A stretch of DNA of 12,392 nucleotides from assembly GCA_034408875.1 (NCBI GenBank), contig JAWXCJ010000089.1, positions 1-12,392 on the forward strand, given 5' to 3'. Origin of the DNA: JANNHK01 sp034408875. Its GTDB lineage: Bacteria; Actinomycetota; Acidimicrobiia; IMCC26256; PALSA-610. The position numbers and the translations under genes are program-made. Below are positions 1-6,467 of this stretch, piece after piece; position 1 is the stretch's first letter; every line of letters begins with the position of its first letter. The notes under the pieces are model-generated. The model worked only from the letters and a program-made list of their open reading frames with translations. It was not told the DNA's origin and did no database searches.

Positions 1-34
1 ATCAGCGTCGGGCACCTTTGCATCAGCGTCGGGC
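1..34 (+). repeat. 13-bp direct repeat, 21-bp period
   Basis: The 13 bases ATCAGCGTCGGGC occur at 1-13 and again at 22-34, so the period is 21 bp, or exactly seven codons of the partial gene that covers them. In the protein this gives SASGTFA followed by SASGETI. It looks like a small in-frame duplication in a beta-strand region of the SRPBCC protein. The array may continue off the left edge, which cannot be seen. Confidence 0.6.
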
Positions 35-178
35 GAAACGATCATCACCTACGACGCGCGCCTCGAGCCGAAGGGCGTCGCCCGGCTTGCGACGCCGCTG
101 CTCGCGCTCACCTTCCGTCGCATCGGCGATCGCGCCGCGGCCGGACTCCGTGAGCGCGTGCACGCGCCGTCGAGATGA
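2..178 (+). CDS. SRPBCC (polyketide cyclase/START-like) family protein, C-terminal part
   Basis: A reading frame open from the left edge ends with TGA at 176-178 and encodes the last 58 residues of a protein. After the strand-like TIITYDARLEPKG comes the long C-terminal helix LATPLLALTFRRIGDRAAAGL. That ending is characteristic of actinobacterial SRPBCC/Polyketide_cyc2 proteins, which fold as a helix-grip cavity that binds hydrophobic ligands. The TGA overlaps the ATG of the next gene (ATGA at 175-178), which implies translational coupling, so this protein probably serves the same lipid-related pathway, perhaps as a lipid or acyl carrier. That role is inference. The start and the ligand-cavity residues are off the window. 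The family call rests on the C-terminal helix alone. Confidence 0.7.
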   Translation, partial: SASGTFASASGETIITYDARLEPKGVARLATPLLALTFRRIGDRAAAGLRERVHAPSR

Positions 179-1167
179 AGCCGGCATCACGCGTGGCGCG
201 CGCCGCCGACCGCGCGCTGGAGCTCACCGTCGTCGGGAGCTTCAGCCGTCTCGGCTTCGCGGCGCGGCGAGCACTTTTCGGTTGGGACACTGAGCGTGAA
301 CCGGATCTCAGTGGCCGAATCGTCGTCGTCACCGGCGCGACGGGAGGGTTGGGGCTTGCGGCTGCCCATCTTCTTGCGCGGCGCGGGGCGCGCCTCTGCC
401 TGATGGGCCGAGACGCGGCGCGAACCGTTGCCGCACGCAAGTCGATCCTCGACGCGGAGCCGCGTGCGAGCGTGGAAACCTTCGTCGCCGACCTCGCTTC
501 GTTCGATGCGGTCCGATCCGCGGCGGCCGAGCTGACGGCATCGGTACGCCACATCGACGCGCTGATCCACAACGCCGGCGCGCTCGTTCACGAGTTTCGG
601 CGAACCGACGACAACCTCGAGCTGACTGCGCAGGTGCATGTGGTCGCGCCGTTCCTGCTCACGTCACTGCTTCTTCCACTCTTGCGCGAGAGCGGCGAAG
701 CTCGCGTTATCAGTGTCTCGTCCGGCGGGATGTACACGCAGCGCCTCGATCTCGGCGCGCTCGATGCGCCGCCTGCGTCGTTCGACGGCGTGCGTGCCTA
801 TGCGAACGCGAAACGCGCCCAGGTCGTCATGAACGAGCAGTGGTCGCACCATGCGGCCGGTCGCGGGATCGTGTTCCACGCGATGCACCCGGGTTGGGCC
901 GACACCCCCGGAGTGCAGGTCTCCCTGCCGGGATTCCGACGGGTCATGCGCCCACTCTTGCGCTCGCCCGAGCAGGGAGCCGACACGATGGCCTGGTTGG
1001 CCGGGGCGCCCGAGGCGCTCGAGTCGAACGGCGCCTTCTGGCTCGACCGACAGCGCCGGCCCACGAGCGTCCTGCCCTGGACCCGTACACCCGAAGCCGA
1101 CGGCGAGCGGCTCTGGGATTGGTGCGTCGATCGTTCGGGATCGCGCGCCGCGATCGAGGCGTCGTGA
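175..1167 (+). CDS. DHRS12-like short-chain dehydrogenase/reductase
   Basis: This 330-residue classical SDR has an N-terminal extension. About 45 residues resembling the DHRS12 leader (SFSRLGFAARRALFGW) precede the Rossmann domain. The NAD(P) motif TGATGGLG is at residues 53-60, HNAG at 132-135, the catalytic Ser in SVSSGG near 182-183, and the Tyr/Lys pair in YANAK at 209-213, followed by HPGWADTPG near 238-246. All catalytic positions are intact, so it should be an active NAD(P)-dependent oxidoreductase. Its substrate is unknown. The ATG at 175 overlaps the previous stop, and its own TGA overlaps the GTG of the FAD gene at 1164-1167. SDR genes commonly travel with the FAD protein, DUF1365 and Cfa genes in stress-induced lipid operons, so action on a fatty-acyl or lipid carbonyl is plausible but inferred. 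Confidence 0.88.
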   Translation: MKPASRVARAADRALELTVVGSFSRLGFAARRALFGWDTEREPDLSGRIVVVTGATGGLGLAAAHLLARRGARLCLMGRDAARTVAARKSILDAEPRASVETFVADLASFDAVRSAAAELTASVRHIDALIHNAGALVHEFRRTDDNLELTAQVHVVAPFLLTSLLLPLLRESGEARVISVSSGGMYTQRLDLGALDAPPASFDGVRAYANAKRAQVVMNEQWSHHAAGRGIVFHAMHPGWADTPGVQVSLPGFRRVMRPLLRSPEQGADTMAWLAGAPEALESNGAFWLDRQRRPTSVLPWTRTPEADGERLWDWCVDRSGSRAAIEAS

Positions 1168-2462
1168 AGATCGCCCTCGTCGGAACCGGCGTGTCGGGAC
1201 TCGTCGCGGCGCACGAGCTCCACCGCGACCACGAAGTGACCCTCTTCGAGGCCGACGCGCGCGTCGGTGGCCACGCCAACACGGTCGACGTGGAAGTCGA
1301 CGGCAGCTCGCACGCGGTCGACACCGGATTCGTCGTCTACAACGAAGCGAACTATCCCGGTTTCGTCGCGCTGCTGCGTGAGCTCGGCGTCGCGACGCAG
1401 CCGACCGAGATGAGTTTCAGCGTCACCGACGCGGGCACGGGTCTCGAGTTCGGTGGATCCAATCTCAACACGCTGTTCGCCCAGCGCCGCAACCTCGCAC
1501 GACCAACGTTCCTTCGGCTGATCACAGAGATCGCGCGTTTCAATCGCGCCGCGCGGCGCCTCGTGGCGAATGAACCGAGGTGGCAGGGTTCGGACCGCCT
1601 GCCCGGCTCGGACGGCGATTCCGATGACGAGTCGATCGAGAGCTTCCTCCGGCGCGGCCGGTTCTCCAGTTCATTCGTCGATCAGTTCCTCGTGCCGTTC
1701 GGTGCGGCGATCTGGTCGGCTGATCCCGCGACCTTCACGCGCTTCCCGATGCGTTCGTACGCCCGCTTCATGAACAACCACGGCCTCCTCGGCGTCTCGG
1801 GCCGGGCGCAGTGGCGCACGATCACCGGCGGGTCACGCCAATACGTCGACGCGCTGATCGCGCCGTTCGCCGACCGGATCCGGCTCTCTACCGGCGTGCA
1901 CAAGATCGTCACCCGCCACTCCGCCGGCAACGAAACAGTCGTCGAATTGCTGACCGATCGCGGGCCGGAACGGTTCGACCGCGTGATCGTCGCCGCGCAC
2001 AGCGACCAGGCCCTGCGGATGCTCGGCGACGCGACCTCGGCTGAACAGTCGGTGCTCGGCGCGATCGGCTACCAGCGCAATACCGCCACGCTGCACACCG
2101 ACGCCCGCCTTCTGCCGAGCCGGCGACGCGCCCGTGCGAGCTGGAACTACTGGGTCGATCCCGCCGCGCGGCGAGCCACGGTCACTTACTGGATGAACAA
2201 GCTGCAGGCGATCGACTCCGCGCGGCCACTCCTCCTCACACTGAATCGAACTCAAGCAATCGATCCGAACCGCGTGCTGGCCGAGTTCGAGTACCACCAT
2301 CCGGTCTTCGACACCGCGGCGATGCACGCGCAGCAAAGGCGACACGAGATCCAAGGCGTCCGCGGCATCTACTTCGCCGGCGCCTACTGGGGGTACGGGT
2401 TCCACGAGGATGGCGTGCAGAGCGCGCTCGAGGTCGCACGCGCCATCAGGAGCGAACAGTGA
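1164..2462 (+). CDS. FAD-dependent oxidoreductase (amine-oxidase fold, COG2907 type)
   Basis: The 432-residue protein begins at GTG 1164, which overlaps the SDR stop (GTGA). The frame is open further upstream, but that part lies inside the SDR gene and the dinucleotide-binding motif starts only at residue 3. GTGVSG (residues 7-12) is the FAD beta-alpha-beta motif, Glu29 is the expected ribose-binding acid, GGHANT lies at 35-40, and DTGFVVYN at 53-60. The C-terminus carries the second FAD contact, IYFAGAYWGYGFHEDGVQSA. This pattern fits the NAD/FAD-binding proteins of COG2907, related to amine oxidases and phytoene desaturases. In the furan fatty acid pathway described in Rhodobacter sphaeroides, a desaturation step introduces a second double bond into a methylated acyl chain. 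A flavoprotein of this type is a reasonable candidate here, but the assignment is inference. Confidence 0.88.
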   Translation: MKIALVGTGVSGLVAAHELHRDHEVTLFEADARVGGHANTVDVEVDGSSHAVDTGFVVYNEANYPGFVALLRELGVATQPTEMSFSVTDAGTGLEFGGSNLNTLFAQRRNLARPTFLRLITEIARFNRAARRLVANEPRWQGSDRLPGSDGDSDDESIESFLRRGRFSSSFVDQFLVPFGAAIWSADPATFTRFPMRSYARFMNNHGLLGVSGRAQWRTITGGSRQYVDALIAPFADRIRLSTGVHKIVTRHSAGNETVVELLTDRGPERFDRVIVAAHSDQALRMLGDATSAEQSVLGAIGYQRNTATLHTDARLLPSRRRARASWNYWVDPAARRATVTYWMNKLQAIDSARPLLLTLNRTQAIDPNRVLAEFEYHHPVFDTAAMHAQQRRHEIQGVRGIYFAGAYWGYGFHEDGVQSALEVARAIRSEQ

Positions 2463-3226
2463 GCCAACTCGCGATCTACGAAGGCACCGCGCGCCACCTC
2501 CGGATCACTCCGACCAGGCGCGAGTTCGCGCCGCGCCTGTTCCTGGCGTACCTCGACGTCGATGCCCTTCCGGGTTCGCTCGACCCACTGCCGGGCTGGT
2601 CGGGCCGGCGCCGCGCCCCGGTGCATTTCCGGCGCCGCGACTTCTTCGACGGGGGTAGTGGCCCGCTCGGCGACGCCGTCCGCGACCTGGTCGACGAGCG
2701 GCTGGGCCGACGTCCGGAAGGACCGGTCCATCTGCTCGCGCACGTGCGCACATTCGGCTGGCTGTTCAATCCGCTGGCCGTCTACTACTGCTGGAACCGC
2801 GAAGGGCGCGCCCTCGACGCACTGGTACTCGAAGTCACCAACACGCCGTGGAACGACCGCCACTGCTACGTGATCGACGCGCGCAACGCCGACGGAACAC
2901 AGACCGTGGCGAAGTCGATGCACGTATCGCCGTTCCTTCCCATGGACCTCGACTATCGCGTCTCGTGGACGACTCCCGGAGAGAGATTGCGTCTGGACAT
3001 CGAGGTGATGCGGAACGGCACGACCGTGTTCTCCGCCGGCCTCGCGCTCCGCCGGTCCGTGCTGGACCGGCGCCGCGCTGTCAGTGTCCTCCTGCGCCAC
3101 CCGGTCGCGCCGCTGCGCGTCTCGCTCGCGATCTACCGACGAGCGCTGGCACTGTTCCTTGCCCGGGTTCCCTTGTACCGTCACCCGGCCGAGGCGGCCG
3201 AGCCGGCTGAGGACGTAGCCGCGTGA
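2459..3226 (+). CDS. DUF1365 domain protein
   Basis: This 255-residue protein starts at GTG 2459, overlapping the previous stop (GTGA). It covers the whole DUF1365 family: YEGTARHLR at residues 7-15, FLAYLDVDAL near 28-37, HLLAHVRTFGWLFNPLAVYYCW at roughly 91-112 (split by a turn), EVTNTPWNDRHCYV at 125-138, and KSMHVSPFLPMDLDY at 152-166. No enzyme activity is firmly established for the family as far as I know. Genes of this family sit next to Cfa-like methyltransferases in many genomes and take part in the singlet-oxygen response of Rhodobacter, where they are tied to modified fatty acids. Its TGA overlaps the GTG of the methyltransferase gene (3223-3226), so the two are probably made together. 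A Pro/Glu/Ala-rich tail follows a basic amphipathic stretch (residues ~200-240) that could contact the membrane. Confidence 0.9.
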   Translation: MSQLAIYEGTARHLRITPTRREFAPRLFLAYLDVDALPGSLDPLPGWSGRRRAPVHFRRRDFFDGGSGPLGDAVRDLVDERLGRRPEGPVHLLAHVRTFGWLFNPLAVYYCWNREGRALDALVLEVTNTPWNDRHCYVIDARNADGTQTVAKSMHVSPFLPMDLDYRVSWTTPGERLRLDIEVMRNGTTVFSAGLALRRSVLDRRRAVSVLLRHPVAPLRVSLAIYRRALALFLARVPLYRHPAEAAEPAEDVAA

Positions 3227-4500
3227 ACCGGCGAACGAAAGACCCGACACGAGCACGCGCGGCCCGCGCGATCCTCCGGCGACTCCTCGAACACGTGCCA
3301 GGCGGCACGCTCGACCTGGTCGACGCATCGGGAACAGCACACTTCGGTACCGGCGAACCGGACTGGGCTGAGTCATCTCTCCGCGCCCGCGTCGACGTAC
3401 ACGACGCGCGCGTCTACGAACGCGTGCTGCGCAAGGGCGGCATCGGATTGGGCGAGTCGTACGCCGACGGTTGGTGGGATGCCGACGACCTCGCGGGCTT
3501 TCTGAGGATCGCGCTCCGCGGCCTCGGCCCCCTGAACGCGCGCCGCGACGACTTCCATCGGCTCGCGACACCGATCTTCGACCCGATCGCTCGTTTACGG
3601 CGCGCCGATCCCCAGCGTGACGCGCGCCATGTACGCGCCCACTACGACCTCGGCAACGAGTTCTTCGCGCGCGTGCTCGACGAGACGATGGCGTACTCTT
3701 GTGCGATCTTCGATGCGGACGATATGACGCTGGCCGACGCGTCGATCGCGAAGTTCGACCGTCTTGCCCGAGCGCTCGACCTGTCGCCCGGCGATCGCCT
3801 CCTCGAGATCGGCACCGGGTGGGGCGGCTTCGCCCTGCACGCCGCACAATGCTACGGCTGCCTCGTGACCACGACCACGATCTCGCCCCGCCAACACAAC
3901 TTCGCGCTCGAGCGCGTGCGCGCGGCCGGCCTCGACGACCGGATCGTCGTGCTCGACACCGACTACCGCGATCTGCGCGGCACCTTCGACAAAGCCGTCG
4001 CGATCGAGATGATCGAAGCCGTCGACTGGCGCGAGTACGACACGTTCTTCGAACGGATGCGTGGGCTGCTCACCGACGACGGCGCACTCGCTATGCAAGC
4101 GATCGTCGCGCCCGAGAGAAGCTTCGATCGACTCAAGCGCCGCACCGACTTCATCAAGGCCCAGATCTTCCCCGGCGGTTGCCTGCCATCGGTCGGAGCA
4201 CTCACCGCCGCCGCGAAACGCAGCGGTCGACTGACACTGCGCAACGTCGACGACATCGGCCCGCATTACGGAGAGACGCTGCGCCGCTGGCGCGTTAACC
4301 TCACCCGGATCGCGCCCGATCTGCCGGCACTCGGCCTCGACCCGTCCTTCGCCCGGCTCTGGGCCTTCTACTTCGCGTACTGCGAAGCGGGCTTCGAGGA
4401 GCGCTACATCAGCGCCACGCAGCTCTTGTATGCGACGCCGGGCTTCCGGCCGCGCCCGCCGGTGTATACACGTAACAACCTCGACGCGAGCGCCGCCTGA
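3223..4500 (+). CDS. Cyclopropane-fatty-acyl-phospholipid synthase family SAM methyltransferase
   Basis: The 425-residue protein starts at GTG 3223. The N-terminal domain includes GLGESYADGWWDADDL (75-90). The catalytic domain has HYDLGNEFFARVLDETMAYS (140-159), the SAM motif LEIGTGWGGFA (194-204), EMIEAVDW (262-269), and FPGGCLPS (316-323). Such enzymes methylate double bonds of acyl chains already in membrane phospholipids, giving cyclopropane, methylene-bridged or methylated-alkene products. Aligned by eye to E. coli Cfa, the bicarbonate-contacting residues Cys139, Glu239, Ile268 and Tyr317 correspond to Cys160, Glu265, Ile294 and Tyr349. The His266 position is Gln292 (in MQAIV). That change, with the FAD and DUF1365 neighbours, favours a UfaM-like methylating enzyme over a plain cyclopropane synthase, though this is inference. 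The next gene begins 8 bases downstream. Confidence 0.92.
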   Translation: MNRRTKDPTRARAARAILRRLLEHVPGGTLDLVDASGTAHFGTGEPDWAESSLRARVDVHDARVYERVLRKGGIGLGESYADGWWDADDLAGFLRIALRGLGPLNARRDDFHRLATPIFDPIARLRRADPQRDARHVRAHYDLGNEFFARVLDETMAYSCAIFDADDMTLADASIAKFDRLARALDLSPGDRLLEIGTGWGGFALHAAQCYGCLVTTTTISPRQHNFALERVRAAGLDDRIVVLDTDYRDLRGTFDKAVAIEMIEAVDWREYDTFFERMRGLLTDDGALAMQAIVAPERSFDRLKRRTDFIKAQIFPGGCLPSVGALTAAAKRSGRLTLRNVDDIGPHYGETLRRWRVNLTRIAPDLPALGLDPSFARLWAFYFAYCEAGFEERYISATQLLYATPGFRPRPPVYTRNNLDASAA

Positions 4501-4508
4501 GGCCACGA

Positions 4509-5360
4509 ATGGTGAGACCGAGCGACGAAACTGACGGCGAAGACCTGCTCAGCCTCCAAGAAGCCGCTGATCTCCTCGGCGTCCACTACATGACCGCGTA
4601 TCGCTACGTGCGAACCGGCCGCCTCGACGCCGGACGTCGAGGCAACCAGTGGTACGTACCAAGATCGAGCATCGCGTCGCTGCGGGACGCCAACCCGCCC
4701 GGACGAAAACGAAGCGGGGCCGCGAACCGTCATCGTGACTACGCCGGTGAGCTCGCAGGCTTCCTCGTCGAGGGAGACGAGGCCGAAGCCTGGCGTCTCG
4801 CGCAAAACGCGCTCGCGTCGGCCTTCACCCCAGAGCAGCTCTACCTCGAGGTGCTCGGACCGGCGATGCGCTCGGTCGGCAACGAATGGGCGGCCGGCCG
4901 CATCAGCATCGCCGAAGAACACCAGGCCAGCACGCTTGCGTACCGCCTGATCGGTCGACTCGGACCCTCGTTCACGAAACGCGGACCCACGCGCGGCCTC
5001 CTCGTGATCGGAGCGGTCGCCGGCGATCGCCACGGCCTCGCGACCGCGCTCCTCGCCGACCCGCTCCGAGGCCGCGGCTTCACGGTGGCCGACCTCGGGG
5101 CCGACACGCCCGCCGAGTCCTTCGCCGAGATCGTCGCCCATGAAGACCGAACCCGCGCGGTCGGGATCGCGGTATTCATCCCCAACGGCGACGAAATGGT
5201 CGCAGCCACGATCGCCGCGATCCATTCGACCCGAGACGTGCCGGTGCTCCTCGGCGGCCGCGGAATCGACGGCGCGACACACGCAACGAACCTGGGCGCG
5301 GACGCATACTCCGAGACGGCGGCAGACGCGCTCGCCTGGTTCGACACCATCGAAAGGTGA
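4509..5360 (+). CDS. HTH (excisionase/MerR-like) plus CarH/LitR-type cobalamin-binding regulator
   Basis: This 283-residue protein starts at ATG 4509. GAGG at 4499-4502, overlapping the previous stop codon, is a good ribosome binding site. Residues 14-57 (SLQEAADLLGVHYMTAYRYV, then WYVPRSSI) form a HTH_17 excisionase-like helix-turn-helix. Residues ~78-155 are the helical cap of B12 domains and carry W127-x9-E137-H138, the signature of AdoCbl photoreceptors CarH and LitR. Residues ~162-281 are the Rossmann cobalamin domain, with D173-R-H175 for the lower axial histidine, LGADTP at 196-201, and LLGGRGI at 247-253. Known relatives bind operators in the dark with adenosylcobalamin and release DNA when light breaks the Co-C bond. 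The likely target is its own operon. The residue after Trp127 is Ala, where T. thermophilus CarH has the light-state ligand His132, so the photochemistry may differ. Confidence 0.9.
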   Translation: MVRPSDETDGEDLLSLQEAADLLGVHYMTAYRYVRTGRLDAGRRGNQWYVPRSSIASLRDANPPGRKRSGAANRHRDYAGELAGFLVEGDEAEAWRLAQNALASAFTPEQLYLEVLGPAMRSVGNEWAAGRISIAEEHQASTLAYRLIGRLGPSFTKRGPTRGLLVIGAVAGDRHGLATALLADPLRGRGFTVADLGADTPAESFAEIVAHEDRTRAVGIAVFIPNGDEMVAATIAAIHSTRDVPVLLGGRGIDGATHATNLGADAYSETAADALAWFDTIER

Positions 5361-5389
5361 CAGACGTTCCTCGCGCTTCGTGACGTCTG
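5361..5389 (+). terminator. Inverted repeat just after the operon (possible terminator)
   Basis: Directly after the regulator stop, CAGACGT (5361-5367) and ACGTCTG (5383-5389) form a perfect 7-bp inverted repeat around a 15-base loop. Its position at the end of the operon suggests a transcription end or RNA-stabilising hairpin. No T-run follows, so it is not a classical intrinsic terminator. A protein binding site is the alternative. Confidence 0.35.
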
Positions 5390-5698
5390 CAGATCTCGGG
5401 CGCCGAACTTCGGCACAACTCCTTCACAGTGGTGACTTGTTCACCGGTTTCTGCAACCCGCCCCAAACGCGGGGGGTGCGCGGAGGTCGCAACGACCGCT
5501 CCACAGGCTAAGGGAACGTGAGGCCAGGGTTGAAGGGCATCGGGCGAAAGGGTGTAGTCGACTCAACTCCCCGGTGCCGCCAATGCCTTCAATGGCATGC
5601 GCCCGGGGTGTTGTATTTTCCGACGCGGTCCTTCGGCGACGCGGCACCTGGCGCGTACACAAGACCGACAAGCGGCAGCGCACCCGCGCCGGGGATGA
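5390..5698. other. Intergenic stretch with several small inverted repeats, no gene seen
   Basis: I see no convincing coding sequence here. Four short hairpins can be read: GCCGAA-C-TTCGGC at 5402-5414; GGTGA/TCACC at 5431-5435 and 5441-5445; CCCGC/GCGGG at 5457-5461 and 5469-5473; and ATGCC-TTCAAT-GGCAT near 5584-5599. An 8-bp palindrome AGTCGACT lies near 5557-5564. The minus-strand frame of the transposase remnant stays open to about 5441 but loses recognisable similarity. The right half may therefore be decayed insertion-sequence DNA. Confidence 0.45.
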
Positions 5699-5842
5699 CG
5701 CCACGCGGACATCGCCGCGCGGGTCGCCCGCATCGAGGAGCCCGAGCAGCTTCGTGCGCCCCTTGTCGTCGAGCCGTTCATCGGCCTTGCTCAACAGGCG
5801 TCGACACCGATAGAGCGGATCGTCTTTGCGGCCCCGATTGTT
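5699..5842 (-). pseudogene. ISL3-family transposase fragment (decayed)
   Basis: On the minus strand, 48 codons from 5842 down to 5699 read NNRGRKDDPLYRCRRL, then LSKADER, then LDDKGRTKLLGLLDAGDP, then RGDVRVA. This matches my memory of the internal region of actinobacterial ISL3-type transposases, which continues to AWHAKE in intact copies. Here the match breaks off after VRVA. Just upstream the minus strand reads LIQRGA and a TAA stop, in a frame shifted relative to NNRG. That is compatible with a small deletion in a VQQATLNNRG-like stretch. The DDE catalytic positions and both ends are missing, so this is a dead remnant. It lies 53 bases from the 3' end of the tRNA-Leu gene. I saw no clear terminal inverted repeats. 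Confidence 0.72.
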
Positions 5843-5895
5843 AGGCGCCGCGTTGGATGAGCGTGTGGGCGTCGTTGGTGGTGGGGACGGCGGGG

Positions 5896-5980
5896 TGCCC
5901 GGGGAGGGAGTCGAACCCTCATAGTCCCTGAGGACTCGGCGGGTTTAAGCCGCCTGCGTATGCCATTCCGCCACCCGGGC
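5896..5980 (-). tRNA. trnL: tRNA-Leu (UAA anticodon)
   Basis: Read on the minus strand, the 85-base gene starts at 5980 with the acceptor arm GCCCGGG and ends with CCCGGGC plus discriminator A at 5896. The D arm follows (TGGCGGAATGGCATACGCA). The anticodon stem GGCGG/CCGCC encloses the loop CTTAAAC, giving anticodon UAA (plus-strand 5945-5947). A long variable arm (GAGTCCTCAGGGACT) marks a class II tRNA, and the T arm is GAGGGTTCGACTCCCTC. The 3' CCA is not encoded: the next bases are CCC. It follows the minus-strand gene ending at 6007 by 26 bases and may be co-transcribed with it. Confidence 0.97.
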
Positions 5981-6006
5981 GCAGGCCAACCGTAATGGGC
6001 ATCCGG

Positions 6007-6333
6007 CTAGGCGGCGGCGCTGCCCGGCGGGTTCTGTACCGCCGCGAGCAACGCGTTGCGCACCCGGGCCTCGGCCTCGCCCGACAAGCGGTTCGCCGCG
6101 ATGACCCCGTCGACCATGTCGCCCACCACGTCGCAGAATGCCCGGCCCCGCAGCGCGACCGCGACCACCGGGCCACCCGGGAGGCGGCGGATCGTACGCG
6201 GGGCTCCGGGGCGACGCGGTGGTGTGCGGAACACGGGAACCGTCAGCCCCGCGGCGCGGGTCGCCGACCCCAACCGGCGAGCAACGCTCGCGAACTGAGC
6301 TGCCGGCGGACGGTCCACGTGTGGAGTCAACAC
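6007..6333 (-). CDS. Small conserved-looking hypothetical protein (108 aa)
   Basis: This minus-strand gene has GTG as the first available start (6331-6333) and TAG at 6007-6009. After a basic N-terminal half come VPVFRTPPRRPGAPRTIRRL (residues 32-51), an alternating hydrophobic segment PVVAVALRGRAFCDVVGDMV, then a helix GVIAANRLSGEAEARVRNAL. The pattern of a basic loop, two strands and a C-terminal helix looks like a real small soluble domain, and the frame beats its shadows in residue composition. I do not recognise a named family or function. No good Shine-Dalgarno sits before the GTG. The frame stays open for about 47 codons upstream without any usual start codon, so the start is uncertain. 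It precedes tRNA-Leu and diverges from the MATE gene. Confidence 0.65.
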   Translation of the reverse strand: MLTPHVDRPPAAQFASVARRLGSATRAAGLTVPVFRTPPRRPGAPRTIRRLPGGPVVAVALRGRAFCDVVGDMVDGVIAANRLSGEAEARVRNALLAAVQNPPGSAAA

Positions 6334-6467
6334 CTCGGGTGAGACAACTTCCTTGGTCGGGTTCCGACTGTGGGGCTCGCTGCGCTCGCGGGTGAGGTCG
6401 TCACCGCTCCCGGCGAGCTCCCGGCGCTCCTCCGTCGCTCCGGTCGCCGCTCAGTAAGGTCGCCGGC

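Noticed and set aside
840..1163. Upstream extension of the FAD oxidoreductase frame.
   Set aside because: It lies inside the SDR gene, its composition is that of an out-of-frame shadow, and the FAD motif fits a start at GTG 1164.
2384..3847. 487-codon open frame on the minus strand, antisense to DUF1365 and the methyltransferase.
   Set aside because: It is Arg/Gly-rich with no motif and lies opposite two clear conserved genes, as expected for a high-GC shadow.
5896..5980. Possible attachment-site duplicate of the tRNA 3' end within the window.
   Set aside because: I found no second copy of the T-arm and acceptor sequence by eye, so an att pair is not supported here.
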